In this document: piece by piece, positions 1 to 8,244 of the stretch | How the letters are laid out: every line of letters begins with the position of its first letter | Position numbering within the stretch: the first letter of the stretch is position 1 | Source of the DNA: Treponema sp. | Lineage (GTDB): Bacteria > Spirochaetota > Spirochaetia > Treponematales > Treponemataceae | Direction of reading: 5' to 3' | Assembly (NCBI GenBank): GCA_023231445.1 | Contig: JALNVF010000024.1 | Span: forward strand, 1 to 30,184 | DNA length: 30,184 nucleotides | Notes under the pieces: generated by a model | What the model was told of the DNA's origin: nothing | Seen by the model: the letters and a program-made list of their open reading frames with translations, nothing else | Databases searched by the model: none | Made by a program: the position numbers and the translations under genes

Positions 1-389
1 ACAACAATTTCACAGCCTCGTTTCAAATCACGTATCTGCTGCCCCATAGAAGCACCACCATAAACGACACATGTACGGGGAGATCTGCCTTCCGTAAAGG
101 ACTGCATTTCCGTACATGTCTGCATGGCGAGTTCCCGCGTAGGTTCAAGAATAAGTGCATTTACGCAATTGCTTCCTTCGCGGAGTTTCTGCACAAGAGG
201 AAGTCCGAACGCAGCTGTTTTTCCCGTACCTGTACGGGCACGGGCAATAACGTTTGCATCGCCGTTTAAAAGCCGGGGAATAGCGAGCACCTGAATAGGT
301 GACGGAGTAACAAAGCCTTTTCGGGCTACCGCTGCCAGGGTCTGTTCATCAAGACCAAGGTCTTCAAAAGAGATTTCTTCTGATTCCAT
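1..389 (-). CDS. DEAD-box ATP-dependent RNA helicase, N-terminal part
   Basis: The window edge cuts this gene after about 129 codons. The visible part carries the first half of a DEAD-box RecA-like domain: a Q motif around residue 33 (TPSPIQ), Walker A/motif I at about 51-58 (ARTGTGKT), motif Ia at about 83-88 (PTRELA) and the GG motif near 111-112. Family members unwind RNA duplexes with ATP in ribosome assembly or mRNA decay. The ATG at 389 is preceded by AGGAAACAGG in a suitable position, which supports this start. The motif set is unambiguous for the family. Which paralogue this is (DeaD/CsdA, RhlE or CshA type) depends on the C-terminal part outside the window. The gene is divergent from carD and has a long leader. 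Confidence 0.93.
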   Translation of the reverse strand, partial: MESEEISFEDLGLDEQTLAAVARKGFVTPSPIQVLAIPRLLNGDANVIARARTGTGKTAAFGLPLVQKLREGSNCVNALILEPTRELAMQTCTEMQSFTEGRSPRTCVVYGGASMGQQIRDLKRGCEIV

Positions 390-555
390 ATGTATACCTG
401 TTTCCTGCGGGCCGGATAAAACCGCCCATTATTTCGTGTGACGAGAGTGACAGGAAGCATATAAACCAGAAATCCGTAACCAGCTTTAGGTGATTGGAAA
501 AGAATTAAAGGCAGTCGACTAATCGTGCATGCGTCCATCAGACATAGCACACGTT
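390..555 (-). promoter_or_regulatory. Long 5' leader of the DEAD-box helicase mRNA
   Basis: Between the predicted promoter and the helicase ATG lies an untranslated stretch of about 165 bases with no credible gene. Just upstream of the ribosome binding site a short hairpin can form on the minus strand: GGGCGG (427-422) pairs with CCGGCCC (415-409), with one bulge and an A/T loop. The remaining bases of the 390-688 gap hold the two divergent promoters and nothing else I recognise. Long structured leaders are known for cold-shock helicases such as csdA/deaD; applying that here is inference. Confidence 0.4.
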
Positions 556-561
556 AATGTA

Positions 562-594
562 ATTCTAGTATAAACATATAATAATTGCAAGCAA
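562..594 (-). promoter_or_regulatory. Sigma-70-type promoter for the helicase
   Basis: On the minus strand, TTGCAA (590-585) is followed after 17 bases by TAGAAT (567-562). An overlapping alternative is TTGCTT (594-589), 16 bases, then TATACT (572-567). Both have near-consensus spacing and predict transcription starting near 555. This is a visual match only. Confidence 0.45.
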
Positions 595-678
595 ATAGTG
601 CAATATTCCGCATCTATTACCGTTTTTTAGAAGCTTTCAACCGTAATAATTTGATTTTTTTGCAAATTTATGATATTC

Positions 679-684
679 TATAAT
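679..684 (+). promoter_or_regulatory. Perfect -10 box just upstream of carD
   Basis: TATAAT at 679-684 lies only four bases before the carD ATG at 689. The -35 region is a weak T-rich tract around 655-662 (TTTTTG at 657-662 gives 16-base spacing). A start site about seven bases after the box would fall at the ATG itself, giving a leaderless or nearly leaderless mRNA. Confidence 0.45.
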
Positions 685-688
685 CTAT

Positions 689-1594
689 ATGGCAAAAGCA
701 ACTAATTCAGGTAAAACAGGAAAATCTGCAAAGACGACAAAAATAACATCAACAGTAAAGTCGGATTCTACAAGTAAACAGTCATCAGAAAGATCTTCCT
801 TACCATCAAAAACTTTTTCGTCGGGGAAAAGTTCTTCAACTGCAAATAAAGGAAATAAATCTACTAAAGTGAAAACAATTGTACCTGATACTAAATTCAA
901 AATCACCCAGAAAGTCGTTTATCCCAGTCAGGGAGTAGGTAAAGTTACTGATATTACAGAACAGACTTTTAAAGAACAGAAGTTATGGTATTACAATATT
1001 TATATTGAAGCTTCTGATATGGTCGTAATGGTTCCTGTTGAACGTGCGGAAGAACTCGGAATACGGGCGATTGTCTCCCCGGAAGAAGCGGAACAGGCGT
1101 TACAGCTTCTTTCCGATGATTTTGAACCAATTACTTCAGACTGGAAGCTTCGTTACCAGATGAACCTTGATCTGCTGAAAAAAGGCAGTATTCTGGACAT
1201 CGCGACTATCGTACGCTGTTTATACAACCGGAGCAAGGTAAAAGAACTGCCGATTCTTGAACGAAAACTTTATGATTCAGCCCGTAAACTTCTTGAAGAT
1301 GAGATTTCGTTCGCCATGGGAAAAGCTGTAAAGGATGTGGAAACACTTATTCATACGAAACTTGAACCGCCCGGATCAATGCCGAAAGTTAAACATGTTG
1401 TTAATATAGACGACGATGATGATGATAACCTTATGGACGACATGGAAGAGAAGGATGAAAATTCTACTGACGAACATGATGATGACGAAGAAACCGAAGA
1501 GGACAGTTCCGCCGATGACTCTGACGATAATGCCGCAGATGATTCAGACGACTCCGATGACGGCGGGGATTCTCTGGATAACGACACTTTTTAA
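689..1594 (+). CDS. carD: CarD family transcriptional regulator with charged tails
   Basis: CarD proteins bind the RNA polymerase beta subunit and stabilise open promoter complexes, notably at rRNA promoters. The RNA-polymerase-interaction domain begins near residue 69 (KITQKVVYPSQGVGKV) and the helical DNA-binding part covers about 135-230 (WKLRYQMN..., ERKLYDSARKLL). It has two unusual extensions. Residues 1-68 are rich in Ser, Thr and Lys. Residues 241-301 are extremely acidic, with about 35 of 61 being Asp or Glu. At 301 residues it is much longer than a typical CarD of about 160-170. No Shine-Dalgarno sequence precedes the ATG at 689; I see no better internal start, but translation could begin further in. 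ispDF follows 14 bases downstream. Confidence 0.88.
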   Translation: MAKATNSGKTGKSAKTTKITSTVKSDSTSKQSSERSSLPSKTFSSGKSSSTANKGNKSTKVKTIVPDTKFKITQKVVYPSQGVGKVTDITEQTFKEQKLWYYNIYIEASDMVVMVPVERAEELGIRAIVSPEEAEQALQLLSDDFEPITSDWKLRYQMNLDLLKKGSILDIATIVRCLYNRSKVKELPILERKLYDSARKLLEDEISFAMGKAVKDVETLIHTKLEPPGSMPKVKHVVNIDDDDDDNLMDDMEEKDENSTDEHDDDEETEEDSSADDSDDNAADDSDDSDDGGDSLDNDTF

Positions 1595-1608
1595 GGTATG
1601 TCCTTATT

Positions 1609-2817
1609 ATGATAAAAAAGTCCCTTCCTCCCACTAATGCGGCCGTTGTTATTGCTGCCGCAGGAACGTCTTCCCGGACGGGAACTTCAGTACGAAAACA
1701 ATATCTCCCGCTCGGCAGGGGTACTGTCCTTTCCGAAGCGGTAAAACCCTTTCTCCGGACACTTCATTGTACGGTTTTAGTGATTACAATTCCTGCCGAT
1801 GAAAACGACATTCCGGCAAACACAGCCTTATCGGCTGATAAAGAAATAAATGCTCTTCTGCATCAGACAAAACTGCTTTTTGTACACGGAGGAAAAACAC
1901 GGCAGGAATCGGTAAAATGTGCGCTTGAAGCAATTGCAGCACTTCCCGATTCTGATGTTGATATTATACTTGTTCATGATGCAGCACGCCCCTTTGTTAC
2001 AGACGATATAATACGTAATACCGCAGCTGCAGCTGTTGAACACGGGGCGGCCGTTCCTGCAGTTGTTCCCGTAGATACTCAAAAAGAAACAGACGGCCGC
2101 GGAATGATTATCCGCCATCTTGAGCGCAGCTTGATCGCGGCAGTACAGACACCGCAGGCATTTTTATTCAATCCGATTCTTGAAGCTCACAGGAAGGCGT
2201 CAAACGACGGGTGTACCTATACAGACGATACGGAAATATGGGATAAATACGTCGGACGAGTATTTACCGTTCCGGGAGACGTCTGCAATAAAAAAATAAC
2301 ATTTGCATCGGATGTTGGTAAAACAATGAATAATTCACAACAGATTATACATACAGGACTCGGATATGACATACATCCGCTTGTCCCGGGACGAAAATTA
2401 TTGATCGGAGGCGTCGAACTGCCTTTTGACAAAGGAGAGGCGGGACACTCGGACGGCGACGTACTGCTTCATGCAGTAACCGATGCACTGCTCGGAGCAG
2501 CAGGACTTGGTGACATAGGCAGTTTTTTCCCGAGCGAAGACATCAAATGGAAAGATGCTGATTCAGCAGTCCTCCTGCGCGCAGTATGGCAGAAAATTAC
2601 AGACGCAGGCTGGCATCTTGTGAATATAGACTGTATTGTAAAACTTGAGCAGCCGAAATTTCTTCCGTACCGTAATACGGTATGCAGTTCAATAGCAGAA
2701 ATTCTTGGAACTACTGCTGAAAATATATTTGTAAAGGCCAAGACAGGCGAAAAAATGGGAGACGTCGGAAAAGGTGGTGCAATAGAAGCCTGGTGTTCCT
2801 GTCTTCTCCAAAAATAA
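1609..2817 (+). CDS. ispDF: Bifunctional IspD-IspF enzyme of the MEP isoprenoid pathway
   Basis: This fusion carries two non-consecutive steps of the methylerythritol phosphate pathway. The IspD part (about residues 10-240) transfers CMP to MEP; it shows the nucleotide-binding loop AAAGTSSRTG, the KQYLPLG segment, VHDAARPFV at 122-130 and QTPQAF near 180. The IspF part (about 247-402) cyclises CDP-ME-2-phosphate to MEcPP. Its zinc ligands are visible as D254 and H256 (GYDIHP) and H288 (LLHAVTDALLG), together with HSDGD and KAKTGEKMG. At 402 residues it matches known IspDF fusions, which occur in treponemes, alphaproteobacteria and campylobacters. A weak AAGG overlapping the carD stop lies about 12 bases before the ATG, so coupling to carD is likely. 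Confidence 0.95.
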   Translation: MIKKSLPPTNAAVVIAAAGTSSRTGTSVRKQYLPLGRGTVLSEAVKPFLRTLHCTVLVITIPADENDIPANTALSADKEINALLHQTKLLFVHGGKTRQESVKCALEAIAALPDSDVDIILVHDAARPFVTDDIIRNTAAAAVEHGAAVPAVVPVDTQKETDGRGMIIRHLERSLIAAVQTPQAFLFNPILEAHRKASNDGCTYTDDTEIWDKYVGRVFTVPGDVCNKKITFASDVGKTMNNSQQIIHTGLGYDIHPLVPGRKLLIGGVELPFDKGEAGHSDGDVLLHAVTDALLGAAGLGDIGSFFPSEDIKWKDADSAVLLRAVWQKITDAGWHLVNIDCIVKLEQPKFLPYRNTVCSSIAEILGTTAENIFVKAKTGEKMGDVGKGGAIEAWCSCLLQK

Positions 2818-2846
2818 AGCAGGCACCCTCTGCCGGATGTCTGCTT
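2810..2846 (-). terminator. Intrinsic terminator of the giant coiled-coil gene
   Basis: 2838-2846 pairs with 2817-2825 (AAGCAGACA against TGCCTGCTT on the minus strand, nine pairs including one G-T, loop of 12). On the minus strand the hairpin is followed by TTTATTTTT. It begins a few bases after the stop at 2852, and its T tract lies inside the 3' end of ispDF. The plus strand has no T run after the hairpin, so it looks one-directional. Confidence 0.55.
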
Positions 2847-2851
2847 CAAGT

Positions 2852-5800
2852 TTACATATTATCAGGCAGTTCGAGTACCATTTCAATTTCCGTCTGAGTC
2901 CGGTTCATACGTTTCGCAATCTGCGGAATTGTCCATCCCTGCCGCTTAAGATACTTGATGTTTTCGCGGTCCTGAGGAGATAAACGTTCATCGCCTTTTT
3001 CGGGATGTTTTTCAAGATCCTGTTTCGTCATCTGATTAAGCAATTTAAACTTTGACTCAATATCATTTCTGAGTTCTTCAAGCCGGGCTTCGCTGCGGCC
3101 TATACCCTGCCGTGCGGAATTCAATGCATCCATGCGCTTGTCAGCTTCGTCAAGGAGAGACTGTAACGAAGAAAGTTTCGAAACGGCATCTCCAATTCTC
3201 GGACCGCTTTTTATAATTTCGTCGACGTTTGTCTGAACGTCTTTTATCTCCTGCGGTAAAGAATCAGACTGCCGGGCACAAGCCTTCAGCCGGTCCTCAA
3301 GAGTTTTCAGATTGTCGAACGACGTATTTACATCTTTATTCACACGGTCAATAACATCCTGTTTCTGTTCAAGCCGGTCGTATGAAGCTGAAATTGTATT
3401 GAGCTTTTCCTGAAAATCTCGTGCAGACACTTCCATATTCTGAAGCTGGTCATATGTCGTCTTTAATCCGCTGATCTTTTCATCCATTTTATCCGAAAGA
3501 CCGACCATCGTATCATATTTCTGGCCGAGCGTATCAATTTTCGTCTTCTGCGCATCAAAATCCTTAAAGCGGGTATTAATATCCTCACTTATTCTGCAGA
3601 TTGCATTGTACTGGTCGGAAAGTTTTGAAGCGGTCTGATTAAACGATTCGATTCTTGAAAAATCGTTGTTAAGGTCCGCAATCTTTTCATCCAGCTGCTT
3701 CTTCATCTGCTCGGCTTTTTCATACACCTGCATCTGCGATTTTACATTCTGAAGTTCCCGATTAAGTTCACTCATACGGCTCTGTATATCGTTTGAATCG
3801 TTCTGCATTTTCAGAATAAATTTTGCCTGATTTGCGCTGTTCGAAACTTCAAACGAATCAATTTTCTCTTTCAGCCCATTCAACTTCTGTGCTGAATCTG
3901 CGCTCTGCCGGCTTATGCGGTCTTCCGTGTCCTTCAGCATTTCTTCGTACATGTTCTGCAGTCTGGTAAGAATTTCATCTGAACGCTTTTCATACGATGC
4001 GACGGATTCATCTGTTTTCGACTGAAGGAGTGAAATTTGTGAAACAAGATCATCCTGCTGCTTTTTGACACCAGTCGTATACTGCATCATATCGGCGGCA
4101 AGTGCACTTTCTGCTTCCGTTATCTTCTTCTGGGAAGTACTCTTAAGACTTTCAAGCTGCCCCTTGAACATTTCGCCCGATTCATCAAGCTGCTGTTTTA
4201 AATGCTGTTTCCAGGTGTTGAACTCGGCTAGAGCGGCATCGATTGTGGAAGAGCTGGTCTCCTGCCTTGTCGTGACAGCATCTTCAAACGATTTAAGACT
4301 TTCAATCAGACCGTTCTGGATCTTTCCAAGCTGTTCGTTTATCTTCTTCTCATATTCATCGGACGCTTTCTTAAGATATTCATCGGAGGCAGACTGCGAA
4401 CTGCTTACTTTTTCCCGGGTGTCTGTCGTAAAATCATCCACTGTCTGTCTGATATCGTCCAGTCGTTTTTTTACAGACCCCTGTATATCCTTTATTCCTT
4501 CTGCAACACGTCCCATCTGCTCGTCGTTTTTTTCCTGAAGCGCTGCAAGTTTTGTCTGCATATCTTCGCTGTACTTTACTTCCAGTGCACGACGGGCATT
4601 TTCATAATCTGTCGTAAACAGGGTAAGTTTTCCGTCAAAGGAACTCTTCCACGCAGTAAGATCTTCCTGCATTTTATTACCGCGGCTTTTCAAATCATTA
4701 TTGAACGTATCCTCAAAATCTTTGAGCTTCGTAGTCATGTTCCCAACCGCTGTTGCCTTTATTTCGTCGATACTCTTTCCAAGCGTCGAAATCTGCGTTT
4801 CCATTGCGTCATAATCGTTTTTTATTGAAGCGGTAAATTCGTCGTGTTTCTGCTGCTGACCGTTTGTAAACGCATCAAAATCGGAAAGTACCCGTTTCCG
4901 TATTTCTTCCATCGCCTTCCGCAGATTCGCTTCAAGCGTATCCACATCTTTCCCTGAAGTTTCAAGCCGGGAAAACTGATATTCGAGATCCTTCTTATAT
5001 GCCCCAAGCTGAGAATCAAGTGATTTGAGTACATTCTCTTCATGCGCTTCACAAAGTTGTGCCGTTTTTTTCATTGATTCGTTCAGTGCTGTATCGAGTT
5101 CTGAAAGTTTAGACTCTGCCTGTACACGGAATGTTTCGATTCCAGCTTCAACAGCCTTTATTTTTTCCTGAAGCTGCGGTGCAATACCGTCGGCCCGTTT
5201 TTCCGCTGCGTCACATTCCGTCTGCAGTCTGCCGATTGAATCCGCTGTTTCTTTTACGGAAGCTTCTGTCTGTTCTGACACTGCCTTAAGCGATCCGGCA
5301 AGAGACAACTTAAGTGCGTCGATTTTATTCTCAATATCCGTACGGCAGCTTTGGACCGTATCATTGGCGGAAGCCGTAAATTTCCCGAGTGCGTCTTTCT
5401 CAAGCGCATCAGCTTTCGATACGGCATTTTCAAAAAGACTGCTGTACCGCGACTCCAGCTCTTTTACCTGCGATTCAAGAGATGTCTGCACCCCTTCGAG
5501 ACTTTTCGAATTTGTCTGTACATTCAGGGCTATAAAATCGGATGTTTTTTTAGCTTCACCAAGAGAAGCATCAAGCTGAGCTCTGAGCCCGGCGATCTGG
5601 CCGTTGTACTGTTCATCCAGCTCCGTAATACGTTTATTCAAACCGGAAACAACAGTCCCCTCTTTCTCATCATAAATATTTTTGATTGAAGCGGCCTGCT
5701 GCTCAAGCGAAGTCGTTTTCTGCGTAAGTTCTTCTGAAAACTTGTCATATACATCATCAAGTCTGTTACTCAAATCTGCAATATTTGCGTCATTCCTGTC

Positions 5801-7456
5801 AGTAAGCGCAGTATATGATTCATCATATTTTTTATCGAGTTCTGCAATACGTCCGTCATTCTTTCCGTCGATTGAATCCAGTAATGCGGCATATTTATCA
5901 TGGGCTGCGGCAATCTTTTCTGAATACTTCTGATCAAATTCATCGATATGCTGTTTATACTTTTCATCAAGCGAAGTAAGCGTTTTTTTAATATTAGCTA
6001 TAACAGTACCGGTCGAATCCTTGAAGGAAGAAACAACTTCAGTCGTCTTCTGCAGCAGCTCTTTATCAAGTTCCGCCGCTTTCTGACTGTATTTTTCCGC
6101 CAGAGACGCATACTGCTGATTCAACGAAGTGTCCGTTGTTTCTGAAAGCGTTTTATACTTCTCTGCATCTTTTTTTACTTTCTCTGCAAACTGCGTAATC
6201 TGTTCATTTATCGCTGATTCGGTCTTATCAGCCTGTTCTTTATATTTTTTTACAAGTGCTGTATACCGTGCCTCGATTGAAGCGTCTGTCTCATTAGCTT
6301 TCTGTGTATGTTTGGAAGCAAGCGTAAGATACTGCTGTTCAAGTTTATCGTTGAGTTCATCAGCCCGTTTTTTGTACGAGTCTGCAAGCTGTGTATACTG
6401 TCCGTCGTATTTTCCGATAATTTCTGCTGTACGATTATCTATAGAACCATCAAGAGCCGCGGTTCGTTCCGTAATCCGCCTGGCCATATCCGCAGCTTCG
6501 GCATCAAGACGCGCCGTAAGTTCAGCCATCTCCTGCTCGTATTTTTCGGCCAGCGCTCCATACTGCTGCTGATATTTATTATCAAGTCCTGATTCGAGTC
6601 CTGAAATTTCTTTTTCAACTTCAGCTGCACGGCCGTCTATCTGTTTCCGGGCATCCTCAAGGCGTGCGGAGAACTCCGCTTCGAGTTTCGATATGTTTTC
6701 TTCTGTCGCTTTTATATACGAATCGCTGCGCTGCTGAGCCTGTGCGCTCAAATGCCTGAATGCAGTATCTTCAAGCTGGTCCGCCTTTTCGGCCGCTTCG
6801 CTGTAAACACCTGCAATTTCGTTTCTGAACTTCATAAGAGCATCTTCCGCCTGTTTTTCCGCGGACATAACATCTGAAGACAGCTTTTGAGAACGAGCTT
6901 CATAGTCGGCCAGTAATTTCGAACCAAGCGCTTTAAGCTGTTCGCTGTTGGTCTGAGAAAAATCAGTACTTATTTTCGGTATATGCTTTCCTATATCGTC
7001 GATTTCTTTCTTTTGCTCCGTCAGCTGTCTGTCGACTTTTTCAATAATAAGAGATTCTTTCTTAAGTCTTGTCAAATTCTCTTCAACATTTGCAGTCATT
7101 TCAGAAAGTGTGTTTAATGATTTGTCATAACCGCTGATTGTATCTTCCGCAGATTTTACAGCGGCGGCATATTTCTGCAGTTCATCGGCTTTCCGGGTAA
7201 AATCATCACGCTCCTTTTCCATGCGCTTTATTGCGGCTACCGCCTGAAGACGCGTCGTTTCAACATCCGCGTTTGCAGATGCAAGTTTTTTGGACTGTTC
7301 CTGAAAATATACGTCAAAATCTGCCTGACGTTTGTCGGCATACCTTTTGACTTTTTCCATTGTGTTGTTGTTTTTGTCCATCTGTCTAAGTGCAAGAGAA
7401 ACGCCCGCCGCGACTGCAGATGCTACCAGAATTGCGATGATAACCACTTTTCCCAC
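2852..7456 (-). CDS. Giant membrane-anchored coiled-coil protein with C-terminal HTH-like motif
   Basis: This 1,534-residue protein begins with one membrane segment (about residues 4-22) followed by basic residues, so the rest is predicted to be cytoplasmic. About 1,400 residues of almost unbroken heptad and hendecad coiled coil follow. Residues 297-468 contain repeats of a 22-residue unit (QQYxxLAxKYxxKAxEL type), three of them directly abutting at 352-417. The last 40 residues (about 1495-1534, YLKRQGWTIPQIAKRMNRTQ) look like a helix-turn-helix. It resembles the uncharacterised spirochaete coiled-coil family that I recall being named SpiroCoCo; the label is from memory. The start is GTG without a Shine-Dalgarno sequence, but an in-frame TGA 18 bases upstream leaves little alternative. 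A filament or tethering role is inference. Confidence 0.85.
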   Translation of the reverse strand: MGKVVIIAILVASAVAAGVSLALRQMDKNNNTMEKVKRYADKRQADFDVYFQEQSKKLASANADVETTRLQAVAAIKRMEKERDDFTRKADELQKYAAAVKSAEDTISGYDKSLNTLSEMTANVEENLTRLKKESLIIEKVDRQLTEQKKEIDDIGKHIPKISTDFSQTNSEQLKALGSKLLADYEARSQKLSSDVMSAEKQAEDALMKFRNEIAGVYSEAAEKADQLEDTAFRHLSAQAQQRSDSYIKATEENISKLEAEFSARLEDARKQIDGRAAEVEKEISGLESGLDNKYQQQYGALAEKYEQEMAELTARLDAEAADMARRITERTAALDGSIDNRTAEIIGKYDGQYTQLADSYKKRADELNDKLEQQYLTLASKHTQKANETDASIEARYTALVKKYKEQADKTESAINEQITQFAEKVKKDAEKYKTLSETTDTSLNQQYASLAEKYSQKAAELDKELLQKTTEVVSSFKDSTGTVIANIKKTLTSLDEKYKQHIDEFDQKYSEKIAAAHDKYAALLDSIDGKNDGRIAELDKKYDESYTALTDRNDANIADLSNRLDDVYDKFSEELTQKTTSLEQQAASIKNIYDEKEGTVVSGLNKRITELDEQYNGQIAGLRAQLDASLGEAKKTSDFIALNVQTNSKSLEGVQTSLESQVKELESRYSSLFENAVSKADALEKDALGKFTASANDTVQSCRTDIENKIDALKLSLAGSLKAVSEQTEASVKETADSIGRLQTECDAAEKRADGIAPQLQEKIKAVEAGIETFRVQAESKLSELDTALNESMKKTAQLCEAHEENVLKSLDSQLGAYKKDLEYQFSRLETSGKDVDTLEANLRKAMEEIRKRVLSDFDAFTNGQQQKHDEFTASIKNDYDAMETQISTLGKSIDEIKATAVGNMTTKLKDFEDTFNNDLKSRGNKMQEDLTAWKSSFDGKLTLFTTDYENARRALEVKYSEDMQTKLAALQEKNDEQMGRVAEGIKDIQGSVKKRLDDIRQTVDDFTTDTREKVSSSQSASDEYLKKASDEYEKKINEQLGKIQNGLIESLKSFEDAVTTRQETSSSTIDAALAEFNTWKQHLKQQLDESGEMFKGQLESLKSTSQKKITEAESALAADMMQYTTGVKKQQDDLVSQISLLQSKTDESVASYEKRSDEILTRLQNMYEEMLKDTEDRISRQSADSAQKLNGLKEKIDSFEVSNSANQAKFILKMQNDSNDIQSRMSELNRELQNVKSQMQVYEKAEQMKKQLDEKIADLNNDFSRIESFNQTASKLSDQYNAICRISEDINTRFKDFDAQKTKIDTLGQKYDTMVGLSDKMDEKISGLKTTYDQLQNMEVSARDFQEKLNTISASYDRLEQKQDVIDRVNKDVNTSFDNLKTLEDRLKACARQSDSLPQEIKDVQTNVDEIIKSGPRIGDAVSKLSSLQSLLDEADKRMDALNSARQGIGRSEARLEELRNDIESKFKLLNQMTKQDLEKHPEKGDERLSPQDRENIKYLKRQGWTIPQIAKRMNRTQTEIEMVLELPDNM

Positions 7457-7499
7457 CCAGTAATCGCTGTATCAGATAATGCAGCTGAATTTACTTTTT

Positions 7500-8183
7500 T
7501 TATTGTAGCACAATTTTTTGTAATTGACGATAGTCATTAAATGAAATATCGGCTTCTTTAAGAGGCCGGTGAAACAGCATCCTCCAGTACGGTTCAAAAT
7601 ATGCCGATTTCATTCCTGCCTTTTTTGACCCCAAAACATCATATTTTACACTGTTTCCTATATATAGAATATGCTCAGGAGCAACTCCCAGTTTTTCAGC
7701 CATAACAGTAAACGGGTATGCAGAAGGTTTTAATGCGCCGATATCTTCCGTTCCGAGAACAACTGTACAATATTTTTTAAGTCCCCACAGTTCACCTTTC
7801 TGTTCAGGGGGAAAATCCGAAAGAAGTGCTATCTTTAATCCTGCATCGTAAAAAGCACGGAATGTCTCAGGGACATACTTACAGCAGGGAATTGTTTTAA
7901 AATACCCGCTTAAACCATCATAAACGATTTTCTGCAGACGAAGTTTTGATTCTTCCGCAGAACAGTGAATACGTCTGGCAAGGCGTTCTGCCTGTATTTC
8001 AGAAAAATTTTCCAGTCTGTCCATACAATGCATTTCATTACGGACAAGTCCGTACTGCAGAAAAAACAGATTATAACGTAAAAAATGGAAAAACATACGC
8101 AGATGAAGCCGCCACTGTCTGTATAAAGTTCCATCGATATCAAATCCGACGGCTTCGATTTCTCCCAATCCCGGTATATTCAA
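7500..8183 (-). CDS. HAD-superfamily hydrolase
   Basis: All four HAD motifs are visible, numbering from the preferred start: motif I FDIDGT with nucleophile D15 and D17, motif II Ser near 122 (LLSDFP), motif III Lys near 152 (LKPSAYPF) and motif IV IGNSVKYD with Asp near 182. The cap between motifs I and II is helical and contains an aromatic-rich stretch. The family mostly hydrolyses phosphate esters; the substrate cannot be read from the sequence. I place the start at TTG 8183 because AAAGGAG lies six bases before it. The longer frame opens with GTG at 8219 and has no ribosome binding site. The gene follows tonB by 61 bases and probably ends the envelope operon or leads into the coiled-coil gene. 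Confidence 0.85.
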   Translation of the reverse strand: MNIPGLGEIEAVGFDIDGTLYRQWRLHLRMFFHFLRYNLFFLQYGLVRNEMHCMDRLENFSEIQAERLARRIHCSAEESKLRLQKIVYDGLSGYFKTIPCCKYVPETFRAFYDAGLKIALLSDFPPEQKGELWGLKKYCTVVLGTEDIGALKPSAYPFTVMAEKLGVAPEHILYIGNSVKYDVLGSKKAGMKSAYFEPYWRMLFHRPLKEADISFNDYRQLQKIVLQ

Positions 8184-8244
8184 CTTAGACTCCTTTCGTT
8201 CTATCAGCAGGCTCTGCACCTTACAGGCTCCACTGTATTACCGA

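Noticed and set aside
326..550. 74-codon frame on the minus strand across the helicase leader
   Set aside because: It overlaps the helicase start in another frame, has no ribosome binding site and no recognisable product. A nine-codon upstream frame in the leader (ATG near 544) was also dropped for lack of a ribosome binding site.
1351..1587. Ser-rich open frame on the minus strand
   Set aside because: It is the reverse complement of the Asp/Glu codons of the CarD tail, which reads as Ser; it is a composition artefact.
7494..7520. ATTGT-AGC-ACAAT inverted repeat flanked by T runs
   Set aside because: The stem is only five A/T-rich pairs, and the T run would serve the plus strand, where no gene ends. 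It overlaps the HAD stop region by chance composition.
8184..8219. Longer HAD protein starting at GTG 8219
   Set aside because: No ribosome binding site precedes it, and its codons contain the AAAGGAG that serves TTG 8183.
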